Below are positions 46,108-53,771 of a stretch of DNA of 64,000 nt, in pieces (within the stretch, counting starts at the first letter, position 1; each line of letters opens with the position of its first letter). The notes under the pieces were generated by a model that worked only from the letters and a program-made list of their open reading frames with translations, was not told the DNA's origin and did not search any database. The DNA lies in the NCBI RefSeq assembly GCF_000314735.2, contig NZ_KB375270.1:1-64000 (forward strand). Reading direction: 5' to 3'. The position numbers and the translations under genes are program-made. This DNA comes from Afipia felis ATCC 53690. Its GTDB lineage: Bacteria; Pseudomonadota; Alphaproteobacteria; Rhizobiales; Xanthobacteraceae.

Positions 46108-46125
46108 GGTCCATCACGGCCGCAC
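46096..46125. terminator. Perfect 12-bp hairpin between convergent genes
   Basis: gtgcggccgtga (46096-46107) pairs perfectly with tcacggccgcac (46114-46125) across a 6-base loop. The 5' arm includes the murJ stop codon, and the CHRD gene ends at 46134 from the other side. There is no T tract on either side, so if it ends transcripts it does so as a bidirectional, non-canonical terminator. Confidence 0.6.
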
Positions 46126-46133
46126 GATCGTCG

Positions 46134-46559
46134 TTACTTCGTCACCTGCGCGCGAATTTCTCCACCCGGATGAGCCTTGGTATGGACGTTGAGATACATC
46201 TTGCCTGCCATCAGGTCGGTGGCTTGCGTATCAGTCAACGTGGCGCTGCCTTGGGCGCCGCTGGCGACGTCCTTGAGCGGAACCATAATGCCCGCGTTTT
46301 TGCCCGGCTCGGCCGGCCCGTGGAAGTGAGCCATCGTGGCGGGGCCGGTGAGGCCGGAATAGGTGACCTTCCACGTCAGCAATTTCGACGCAGTATCGAA
46401 ATCGACGTCGGCGGTGCCTGTGCCTTTGCTATCGTTCGGGGGCACTTCGCTGGCGCCGTTGAGGTTGAGCTTCATAGCGATCTTTTCGGCGCTGGCCGGT
46501 GAGGCCATCGCAAGTGCTGCGAGCATCACGGCTGCAGCCCCAATGGTTTTGCCGTACAT
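46134..46559 (-). CDS. Exported CHRD domain protein
   Basis: A 141-residue periplasmic or secreted protein. A signal peptide ends at ASPASAEK. The rest is a CHRD domain (LNGASEVPPNDSKGTGTADV; MAHFHGPAEPGKNAGIMVPL; LNVHTKAHPGGEIRAQV), known from chordin and common in bacteria as a single-domain protein of unclear function. ATG 46559 follows GGGAGAA. It stands alone between convergent murJ and the thiD gene. Confidence 0.9.
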   Translation of the reverse strand: MYGKTIGAAAVMLAALAMASPASAEKIAMKLNLNGASEVPPNDSKGTGTADVDFDTASKLLTWKVTYSGLTGPATMAHFHGPAEPGKNAGIMVPLKDVASGAQGSATLTDTQATDLMAGKMYLNVHTKAHPGGEIRAQVTK

Positions 46560-46690
46560 GGAATTCTCCCTTGGCGTGTATATAAAACAAACCACCTTAT
46601 AACCCCGGCCGGGACGATTTAGTTCGCCGCTGGCGGAAGTTTGATCGGAGGGCTAGTGTCAGCCCAGATCATTCGAGGGCTGTTGAGACC

Positions 46691-47491
46691 ATGGCTTTTC
46701 CGGTGGCGCTGACGATCGCGGGTTCGGACACGATCGCAGGCGCGGGTATCCAGGCGGATTTGAAGACGTTTTCCGCGCTCGGCGTGTATGGCACCACCGC
46801 CATCACGGCGCTGACGGCGCAGAACACCAGGGGTGTTTCGGGCATCAGCGAGACGCCGGCCGACTTCGTCAAAAAACAGATCGACGCCGTGATGAGCGAT
46901 CTGAACGTCGGTGCGGTGAAGATCGGCATGACTGCGTCGCAACCGATTATCGAGGTGATCGCGGAGCGACTGTCGCACTGGAAGGCAAAGAACGTCGTGC
47001 TTGATCCGGTGATGATCGCGACGTCCGGCGACCGCCTGCTGGCCGATGGTGCCGTCGATGCCATCCGCACCCTGCTGGTGCCGCGCGCGACGCTTGTGAC
47101 GCCGAACTTGCCGGAAGCCGCCGCGCTTCTCGACGAAAAAGTAGCGTGCACCGAAAATGACATTGTCGCCCAAGGCCGCCGCATTCTGGAATTCGGGGTG
47201 CCGTCGGTTCTTATCAAGGGCGGGCATGGGGACGGGTCGGAGAGTGTCGATTATCTCATCAGTGCGGAGGATGTCGTTCGCTTTGCCGCTCCGCGCATGA
47301 ATACGAGGAACGTGCATGGCACCGGCTGCACGCTGGCATCCGCCATTGCCGCGGGCCTTGCCAAGGGTGAGGGGCTTGAAGCGGCGGTGAAGCAGGCGAA
47401 GGATTACGTCAGTGCCGCCATCGCCAATGCGGACCGGTTGCAGCTCAGCAACGATCACGGCCCGGTCCATCATTTCCACGCCTTCTATTGA
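46691..47491 (+). CDS. thiD: Hydroxymethylpyrimidine/phosphomethylpyrimidine kinase
   Basis: ThiD phosphorylates HMP and HMP-phosphate for thiamine synthesis. The 266-residue ribokinase-like protein has LTIAGSDTIAGAGIQADLKT followed by GVYGTTAITALTAQNT, the VLDPVMIATSGDRLL block and the catalytic NVHGTGCTLASAIAAGLAKG. No other thiamine genes are adjacent. No TPP riboswitch was seen upstream (the 95 bases before it lack the conserved CTGAGA box). Confidence 0.95.
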   Translation: MAFPVALTIAGSDTIAGAGIQADLKTFSALGVYGTTAITALTAQNTRGVSGISETPADFVKKQIDAVMSDLNVGAVKIGMTASQPIIEVIAERLSHWKAKNVVLDPVMIATSGDRLLADGAVDAIRTLLVPRATLVTPNLPEAAALLDEKVACTENDIVAQGRRILEFGVPSVLIKGGHGDGSESVDYLISAEDVVRFAAPRMNTRNVHGTGCTLASAIAAGLAKGEGLEAAVKQAKDYVSAAIANADRLQLSNDHGPVHHFHAFY

Positions 47492-47587
47492 GTGTGGCCC
47501 GGCCGTTGTCGTCGAACTGTCGCATGACGCTGTTACCTGCGATCCATCGCAACGCTCCGATTCCCGGAGCCTTTCTGGATCGCGACG

Positions 47588-48235
47588 ATGAGCTCAGACC
47601 TCGACAAATCGACCGTAGAAACGGCTTATGCCCGCTGGGCGCCGATTTATGATGCGGTGTGCGGACCAGTGATGGTCAAGGGCCGCCGCGCGGCGGCTGC
47701 CGCAGCCTGTGCTATCGGCGGCAAAATTCTCGAAGTCGGCGTCGGCACTGGTCTTTCGTTTGACGATTACGATGCCTCGACCGAAATCACCGGTATCGAT
47801 ATGAGTGAGCCGATGCTGACCAAGGCGCGGGCGAAAATGACGAGTGGTCGCTATCCACACGTCAAGGACGTGCTGCAGATGGATGCGCACAAAATGTCGT
47901 TCCCCGATGCGATGTTCGATTGCGTTGTGGCGCAGTTCGTTATCACGCTGGTGGCGAACCCGGAGCAGGTGCTGTCCGAATGCCATCGCGTGGTGAAACC
48001 GGGCGGCCGTATCATTCTCGTCAATCATCTCTACTCGGAAAAAGGCGTCGCGGCCGCGGTCGAGCGCTGGGCGGCGAAACGCACGCGCGGTCTAGGGTTG
48101 CGGCCGGAATTTCCGTTCGCGCGGTTAGCCGCTTGGGCGCAGTCGAACGACGGCGCCGCGCTGATCGAGCGGCGGAAGGTTGCGGCTTTCTACACACTGG
48201 TCTGCTTCGAGCGGACCGGCCCGGTTGCAGCCTGA
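47588..48235 (+). CDS. pmtA: Phosphatidylethanolamine N-methyltransferase-like methyltransferase
   Basis: A 215-residue class I methyltransferase. The start TAYARWAPIYDAVCGPVMVK and motif I KILEVGVGTGLSFDDYD match the Rhodobacter/rhizobial PmtA type, which methylates phosphatidylethanolamine to phosphatidylcholine. MDAHKMSFPDAMFDCVVAQF and VVKPGGRIILVNHLY follow. Bradyrhizobium-group genomes carry several such paralogues. The downstream genes look like PlcP and a diacylglycerol glycosyltransferase, which act on the lipid this enzyme would make. A generic UbiE-type function cannot be excluded. Confidence 0.75.
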   Translation: MSSDLDKSTVETAYARWAPIYDAVCGPVMVKGRRAAAAAACAIGGKILEVGVGTGLSFDDYDASTEITGIDMSEPMLTKARAKMTSGRYPHVKDVLQMDAHKMSFPDAMFDCVVAQFVITLVANPEQVLSECHRVVKPGGRIILVNHLYSEKGVAAAVERWAAKRTRGLGLRPEFPFARLAAWAQSNDGAALIERRKVAAFYTLVCFERTGPVAA

Positions 48236-48248
48236 TGGTCGCCCGGTT

Positions 48249-48266
48249 TCGTCATTCACCCGTCAC
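48249..48266 (+). promoter_or_regulatory. Candidate Pho box upstream of the PlcP-like gene
   Basis: Two 7-base half-sites, tcgtcat and ccgtcac, are separated by four bases (tcac). This matches the PhoB direct-repeat layout CTGTCAT-N4-CTGTCA(T/C) at 11 of 14 positions. It lies 23 bases before the ATG, and no good -10 is obvious, so any leader would be very short. Read by eye. Confidence 0.45.
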
Positions 48267-48289
48267 ACAAATCTGCTAGCTGCACGCCC

Positions 48290-49102
48290 ATGGAAAAAGC
48301 CTTCAGCTCCGATGGCGCTCCGGAACGAACCTTCCGAACTCTGTTTATTTCGGATGTGCATCTGGGGGCGAGGGGATCTCAGGCCGGGCGGCTTCTCGAT
48401 TTCCTCCGCGTGCACGATGCCGAAACGATCTATCTGGTCGGCGACATCATCGACGGCTGGGCGTTGAAATCGAGTTGGCACTGGCCGCAATCGCATAACG
48501 ATTTTGTTCAGAAGATGCTTCGCCGTGTCCGCAAGGGTGCGAAGATTTTCTACATCCCCGGCAACCACGACGAATTCCTGCGCTCTTATTACGGTACGCA
48601 TTTCGGCGGCATCGAAGTCGTCGAACAGGTGATTCACGAAGGGCGGGACGGAAAGAAATATCTGGTCATCCACGGCGATCTGTTCGATCTCGTGGTGCAG
48701 AACGCGCGCTGGCTCGCCCATCTCGGCGACAAAGCCTACGACCTCGCGATCCAGGCCAACCGTTTCGTGAACATGTTCCGCCGCATGTTCGGTTCGCCCT
48801 ACTGGTCGCTGTCGCAATGGGCGAAGCAGAAGGTGAAAAACGCGGTGAACTACATCGGCGCTTTCGAGCAGACGCTGGCGGCGGAAGCTCGCAGGTACGG
48901 TGCGGACGGCGTGATCTGCGGTCATATCCATTACGCCACGATCCGCGATCACGACGGTATCCGTTACATGAATTGCGGCGACTGGGTCGAGAGCTGCACC
49001 GCGCTGGTCGAACATCATGACGGCCATTTCGAGATTCTCACCTGGACCGCGCCGTTGCGGCAGGTTGCGCCGGTGCCCGCGGTGAAAGCTCAGGCAGCCT
49101 GA
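48290..49102 (+). CDS. plcP: Metallophosphoesterase, PlcP-type phospholipase C (or LpxH-like)
   Basis: A 270-residue calcineurin-like phosphoesterase with all metal-site blocks: LFISDVHLGARG, LVGDIIDGW, YIPGNHDEFL, VIHGDLFD and GHIHYATIRDH. Proteins of this length and style are the PlcP phospholipase C of rhizobia, which splits phosphatidylcholine to diacylglycerol under phosphate limitation. They are often annotated as UDP-2,3-diacylglucosamine hydrolase. The neighbour genes (PmtA-type before, GT4 after, overlapping by one base) and a Pho-box-like site support PlcP. An LpxH-type lipid A role remains the alternative. Confidence 0.65.
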   Translation: MEKAFSSDGAPERTFRTLFISDVHLGARGSQAGRLLDFLRVHDAETIYLVGDIIDGWALKSSWHWPQSHNDFVQKMLRRVRKGAKIFYIPGNHDEFLRSYYGTHFGGIEVVEQVIHEGRDGKKYLVIHGDLFDLVVQNARWLAHLGDKAYDLAIQANRFVNMFRRMFGSPYWSLSQWAKQKVKNAVNYIGAFEQTLAAEARRYGADGVICGHIHYATIRDHDGIRYMNCGDWVESCTALVEHHDGHFEILTWTAPLRQVAPVPAVKAQAA

Positions 49103-50127
49103 TGCGCATTCTGATCGCGACCGACGCCTGGCATCCACAGATTAATGGTGTGGTTCGTACCCTGACGATGATGGCGGATGCTGCGCGGGATGTCGGCACC
49201 GATATCTCGTTTCTCACGCCGCAATCCTTCGCGACAGTGGCCTTGCCGAGCTACCCGGATTTGCGGGTTGCCGTTCCCGGTCCGGCCCGGATTGCGAAGC
49301 TGATCGCGGACGCGCGCCCTGACAATATCCATATCGCGACCGAAGGCCCGATCGGCCTCTTGGTGCGCCGCTATTGCTTGAAGCGCGGGCTGCCTTTCAC
49401 CACGAGTTTTCATACTCGCTTTCCGGAATATATTTCGGCCCGCTCGCCGATCCCGGAATCGTGGGTATGGGCGGGGTTGCGGCGTTTCCATGCCGCTAGT
49501 CAGGCGGTGATGGCGGCGACGCCGGCGCTGGCTGAGGAATTGGGCGCGCGTGGTTTTCGCAACGTCACGCTGTGGCCCCGGGGCGTCGACACCAACCTGT
49601 TTCGCCCGCGGGATTTCGATCTCGGTCTGCCGCGCCCGATCTTTCTGTCGGTCGGGCGTATTGCCGTTGAGAAAAACCTCGAGGCGTTTCTCGCGCTCGA
49701 CCTGCCCGGCACCAAGATCGTCGTAGGCGACGGTCCTGCGCGCGCGGAGCTTGAGCGCAAATACCCCGACGCGGTATTCCTTGGGGCCATGCAGGGCGAG
49801 CGGCTTGCGGAGGCCTATGCGGCAGCCGATGTGTTCGTCTTTCCCAGCCGGACCGACACGTTCGGCCTCGTGCTGCTGGAAGCGCTGGCGAGCGGCGTGC
49901 CGGTCGCGGCATTTCCTGTCTGCGGCCCAAAGGACGTCATCGGCGGTGTGCCCGTCGGAGTGCTCGACGAGGACTTGGCCGCAGCCTGCCGGGGCTCGTT
50001 GACGATCTCCCGCGAGGAATGCCGTGCATTCGCGCTAAAGCACACTTGGGAAAACTGCGCGCGCGCTTTCATCGACAACATCGTCCATGCGCGCAGGGAC
50101 AACCACAGCACACGTACGGCGGCCTGA
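49102..50127 (+). CDS. GT4 family glycosyltransferase, probable diacylglycerol glycosyltransferase (Agt-like)
   Basis: A 341-residue GT4 enzyme. It begins ILIATDAWHPQINGVVRTLT, has FTTSFHTRFPEYISARSPIP, LSVGRIAVEKNLEAFL and the donor-site end SRTDTFGLVLLEALASGVPV with the conserved Glu pair. The start codon overlaps the stop of the phosphoesterase gene, so the two are translationally coupled. In rhizobia and marine alphaproteobacteria PlcP is paired with Agt, which puts sugar on the diacylglycerol released, replacing phospholipids when phosphate is scarce. The sugar (glucose or glucuronate) is unknown. Confidence 0.75.
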   Translation: MRILIATDAWHPQINGVVRTLTMMADAARDVGTDISFLTPQSFATVALPSYPDLRVAVPGPARIAKLIADARPDNIHIATEGPIGLLVRRYCLKRGLPFTTSFHTRFPEYISARSPIPESWVWAGLRRFHAASQAVMAATPALAEELGARGFRNVTLWPRGVDTNLFRPRDFDLGLPRPIFLSVGRIAVEKNLEAFLALDLPGTKIVVGDGPARAELERKYPDAVFLGAMQGERLAEAYAAADVFVFPSRTDTFGLVLLEALASGVPVAAFPVCGPKDVIGGVPVGVLDEDLAAACRGSLTISREECRAFALKHTWENCARAFIDNIVHARRDNHSTRTAA

Positions 50128-50171
50128 AGGCTGGCCTTGATCGGCCGTAGCCCGCCACGATAAGACGGGTC

Positions 50172-51164
50172 ATGAGCGAATTATCCCTGCCTGTTTACGC
50201 CGATATCGAGGCTGCCGCCCGCGCCCTTGCGCCGGTTGCTGTCAGAACCCGACTATTAAGTTCGCCCGCGCTCGACGCGCAGACCGGCGCACGCGTTTTC
50301 ATCAAGCCCGAAGTTTTGCAGCGCACCGGCTCGTTCAAATTCCGTGGCGCCTATAACCGGCTGTCGCTTATCCCGGTGGGTGAGCGAGCGAAGGGGGTGG
50401 TGGCGTTCTCCTCCGGCAATCACGCACAGGGCGTTGCCGCCGCAGCGCAGTTACTGGGCCTGCCCGCAACCATCGTGATGCCGGCGGATGCGCCTGTGTT
50501 CAAGCGTGAGCGGACCAAGAGTTACGGGGCGCGTGTGGTGCTGTATGACCGTGACCGCGAGAGTCGCGAGGAGATCGCACAGAAGATCGCAGCAGAGAGC
50601 GGCGCGACACTGGTGCCACCATTTGATGACCCGCACATTATCACGGGGCAGGGTACTGTCGGCCTCGAGATCGCCGAGGATATGCAAACGCTCGGTCTTG
50701 CGCCCGACATCGTGTCCGCGCCGGCGTCTGGCGGCGGGTTAATGGCAGGCATCGCCCTGGCGATTCACCATCACTTTCCGCAGGCGAAGCTCTTTACGGC
50801 AGAGCCGGACGGCTACGACGATCATGCGCGTTCGCTCGCGAGCGGTCAGCGGCAGCGGCATCACGCGCAAAATCGCACCTTCTGCGACGCGTTAATGGCG
50901 CCCGAGCCGGGCGAACTGACATTCACGATCAATAGCAGACTTCTGGCCGGAGGCGTTGTCGCCACGGACGCTGAAGTGACGCAGGCGATGGCGTTGGCGT
51001 TCCGCGAATTGAAGCTGGTGGTTGAGCCGGGCGGCAGCGTTGCGCTTGCAGCGCTCTTGGCAGGGCGCATGGAGGCGGGCGGCAAGACCGTGGTGATCGT
51101 CCTGTCCGGCGGCAATGTCGACGCCGGACTGTATGCCGATGCGATCCGCGAGGGCGCGGTTTAG
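50172..51164 (+). CDS. Threonine/serine dehydratase (PLP-dependent)
   Basis: A 330-residue fold-type II PLP enzyme of the threonine ammonia-lyase family, without the C-terminal regulatory domain. The PLP lysine is in RTGSFKFRGAYNRLS, with the SSGNHAQGVA phosphate/substrate loop and the glycine-rich ASGGGLMAGIAL. A C-terminal SGGNVD motif completes the cofactor site. It deaminates L-threonine to 2-oxobutyrate, or L-serine to pyruvate; a serine racemase-type activity is also possible. The stop codon overlaps the end of the convergent gene by four bases. Confidence 0.9.
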   Translation: MSELSLPVYADIEAAARALAPVAVRTRLLSSPALDAQTGARVFIKPEVLQRTGSFKFRGAYNRLSLIPVGERAKGVVAFSSGNHAQGVAAAAQLLGLPATIVMPADAPVFKRERTKSYGARVVLYDRDRESREEIAQKIAAESGATLVPPFDDPHIITGQGTVGLEIAEDMQTLGLAPDIVSAPASGGGLMAGIALAIHHHFPQAKLFTAEPDGYDDHARSLASGQRQRHHAQNRTFCDALMAPEPGELTFTINSRLLAGGVVATDAEVTQAMALAFRELKLVVEPGGSVALAALLAGRMEAGGKTVVIVLSGGNVDAGLYADAIREGAV

Positions 51165-52501
51165 CTGAAAAACGCGATCCGCTCGGCGTGGCTCATGCGG
51201 CGGATCGGCGCGAGCAGGTCAGGGCGGGCGTTGGACGGCCGTGCCACGACACCCTGTGCGATCAGGCTTGCTCCGAGGGAGGCCTCGTGAACCGGATCTA
51301 GTGGCGGTAGTGGCGCGATTTCGCCTGCGATGTCGGCCCAGAGATCGTCCTCGGAATTGCCGCCATTGGCGACGGTGACTGGGTCTGCGCCTTCGGGCGC
51401 CGCTTCGATGTCAGGATGATCCATTGCCATGACCTCGACCGGAACTTCGTCAGCGATGTGCTCGGCCATTGGCTGAGGCGCCGGCTGCGCAGCCGAGGCG
51501 GTCATGATCGAACGCGGCGCTGCGGGCGTCGGGGCAGGCTGAGGCGTCTCGGAAGCGGCTGCTATGGGCGCGGGCTCGGCGATGTCCTCGGCAAGAAACG
51601 CGGCTTCAAGCGCGACGGCTTCGGGCGATGTCGTGATGGGCGTAGGTATATCAGCCGGAGTTGCCGCAGCAGCTTCGGTTTCCGCGACGGCAGGTTCAAC
51701 GACCGCAACTTCCACAGTGGCGGTCTCTGCGACTTCAACGGCGGCGGTTTCCACAACAGGTGCTTCCGCGATGGCGGTTTCCGCGGGGGGCGCCTCGACC
51801 GTAAGAGCCTCCATGACAGGAGTTTCCGCAGCTTCTGCGACGACCGGCTCGGGTTGAGGCTCAATGGATTGCACCGGCGCAGGCGCTACGGCCGCTGCGA
51901 CTTCGGCGGCGGCACAGGTCGCGCTTGCTTGCTCGGTGCCGCTCGCCTCCACGGCTGTGGCCGGAGCGACTTCCTCCTGATCCTGCGATGCCGCCGCGTC
52001 GAGCGCTGCCAGAATCCGGTCGCGGATATCCGCCAGCGGGAATTCGTCGCAAGCTGCCTCGATGGCGCGGACTTGTCCGTCGAGAATATTGCAGATGCGG
52101 GGATCGGCGCCGGATTCCCGCAGGCCCCACACGATCTCGCGAATGATTCGGGCGCTCTTGCGCCACGGCATCAGTGCCGGGTCGAAGCCGGTTTCGCTGA
52201 ATTCGTGGCGGATTGCCGCGCGAGCCTTCTCCAGCGCAGCCTGCATAGTTTCCGGGAGGCCTTCGGGAGGTTGCGGGGTGGCGGCTTCCTGATGCGCCGC
52301 ACCAAGGTTCTGCTCGATCCGTGCCACGGCTTCCAGCACCATCGCGGTGTCGGCGTTGCGGTTGCGCTTGGCGTATTCGTTCAGAAACCAGCGCCCGCGG
52401 GCGGTTTCCATGAAGGCTTCGCGGATGGCATGATAATCGGCGTCGGTCGGGACCGCGGCGCTTGCCGAAATCGGCGATAATGCAAAGGCTTCCTCAGCCA
52501 T
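51161..52501 (-). CDS. Conserved hypothetical protein with Ala/Glu/Val-rich low-complexity centre
   Basis: A 446-residue protein. The N-terminal 45 residues after position 20 carry a conserved pattern of rhizobial unknowns: AFMETARGRWFLNEYAKRNR followed by ADTAMVLEAVARIEQNL. Residues 60-170 are helical. About 190-340 is a long acidic Ala/Val/Glu/Pro/Thr repeat (such as VEVAETATVEVAVVEPAVAE), probably disordered. The end (ARPDLLAPIRRMSHAERIAF) is again conserved. No membrane segment. It may be a scaffold-like cytoplasmic protein, but I cannot name a function. Start chosen at ATG 52501; the longer frame to 52714 is unlike protein. Confidence 0.65.
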   Translation of the reverse strand: MAEEAFALSPISASAAVPTDADYHAIREAFMETARGRWFLNEYAKRNRNADTAMVLEAVARIEQNLGAAHQEAATPQPPEGLPETMQAALEKARAAIRHEFSETGFDPALMPWRKSARIIREIVWGLRESGADPRICNILDGQVRAIEAACDEFPLADIRDRILAALDAAASQDQEEVAPATAVEASGTEQASATCAAAEVAAAVAPAPVQSIEPQPEPVVAEAAETPVMEALTVEAPPAETAIAEAPVVETAAVEVAETATVEVAVVEPAVAETEAAAATPADIPTPITTSPEAVALEAAFLAEDIAEPAPIAAASETPQPAPTPAAPRSIMTASAAQPAPQPMAEHIADEVPVEVMAMDHPDIEAAPEGADPVTVANGGNSEDDLWADIAGEIAPLPPLDPVHEASLGASLIAQGVVARPSNARPDLLAPIRRMSHAERIAFFS

Positions 52502-52667
52502 GGGCGTTACTCTCACTCGTTCGCGCAAGTGATTGGCAAGTGACTGCACCCGCGGGAATACGGCTCCCGAATCGGGAGCGTGAACCGGTCCCATCGAATC
52601 CGATTTGATTGCGGCAGGCAATCGGCCGATCCGAGTTATCGACCGACTTATTTTCGTGTCGTGAAGG

Positions 52668-53654
52668 CTAGCCCCAGAGCGCTGCATCCGGCGGGTGGAC
52701 GGTCGACCCATCATAGCGCAGGGCGTGCTCGCGATCCTTCGCCAGCAGCAGCGGACCGTCGAGATCGACGATGAAGGCCGGCTGCGCCACGATCAGGGCA
52801 GGGGCCATCGCCAGCGAGGTCGCGACCATGCAACCGACCATGACGCGCAAGCCGAGGCGTTCGGCCTCGCGGCTCATCGCCAGGGCCTCGGTCAGGCCGC
52901 CGGTCTTGTCGAGCTTGATGTTGACCGCGTCGTAGCGTCCTTCAAGCTCCTTGAGCGAGGCAGTCGCGTGGGCGCTCTCGTCGGCGCAGACCGGGATCGG
53001 TCGCGCGATCCGTTCGAGTGCGGCATCCTGTCCCGCAGGTAGCGGCTGCTCGACAAGCGCCACGTCCGCCTTGGCGCAGGCGTCGAGATTGCGTTGCAGA
53101 TTGTCGTTGGACCAGGCCTCGTTGGCATCGACGATCAAGGTCGCGTCGGGCGCGGCGCGGCGCACCGCGGCGATGCGTGTCTCGTCGCCTTCACCGCCGA
53201 GCTTGATCTTGAGCAGCGGACGATGCGCTGCTGCGTGCGTCGCCTGCGCCATCTCCTCCGGCGTGCCGAGTGAGATCGTATAGGCAGTGGTGAGAGGGCG
53301 CGGTGCGGGAAGGCCTGCAAGCTCCCAGATGCGCTGCTTCGCTTCCTTGGCCTCTAAATCCCACAGTGCGCAGTCGAGCGCATTGCGTGCCGCACCGGGC
53401 AGCATTCGCATATTCAGCACGTCGCGCGTAAGACTCGTCCAGTGGCCCACCGAATGTATCGCATTGACCGTCGCTTCCGGCGTCTCGCCGTAGCGCGGAT
53501 AAGGCACGCATTCGCCGCGTCCCGTCAGTCCGTCACGACAGATTTCGGCGACGACGACGACGGCCTCGGTCTTGCTGCCGCGGCTGATGGAGAAACGGCC
53601 TGCGATAGGCCAGCGCTCGATGCGAACTTGTAGCTGGAAGGGAACAGAGGTCAT
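52668..53654 (-). CDS. Dipeptide epimerase (L-Ala-D/L-Glu epimerase type, enolase superfamily)
   Basis: A 328-residue enolase-superfamily enzyme. The catalytic Lys pair is in LLKIKLGGEG (K-x-K). Metal ligands are in LIVDANEAW, LVEQPLP and VCADESAH, and the second-side lysine in VNIKLDKTGGLTEAL. The overall pattern fits L-Ala-D/L-Glu epimerases, which recycle murein peptides. ATG 53654 is clear. The frame stays open far upstream, but that part is antisense to mlaE and is not coding. Substrate specificity in this family varies, so a different dipeptide is possible. Confidence 0.88.
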   Translation of the reverse strand: MTSVPFQLQVRIERWPIAGRFSISRGSKTEAVVVVAEICRDGLTGRGECVPYPRYGETPEATVNAIHSVGHWTSLTRDVLNMRMLPGAARNALDCALWDLEAKEAKQRIWELAGLPAPRPLTTAYTISLGTPEEMAQATHAAAHRPLLKIKLGGEGDETRIAAVRRAAPDATLIVDANEAWSNDNLQRNLDACAKADVALVEQPLPAGQDAALERIARPIPVCADESAHATASLKELEGRYDAVNIKLDKTGGLTEALAMSREAERLGLRVMVGCMVATSLAMAPALIVAQPAFIVDLDGPLLLAKDREHALRYDGSTVHPPDAALWG

Positions 53655-53771
53655 TGAAATGTGACGGTTGGTTGATGATGGGCTTGCCGATGTGCCACAA
53701 TTATGGCTCTTAGCAGGTTCTCCGTACAAGCCGGACCGGGAACCAAACGCTCGCGTTGTGTAGGCGTAAAA

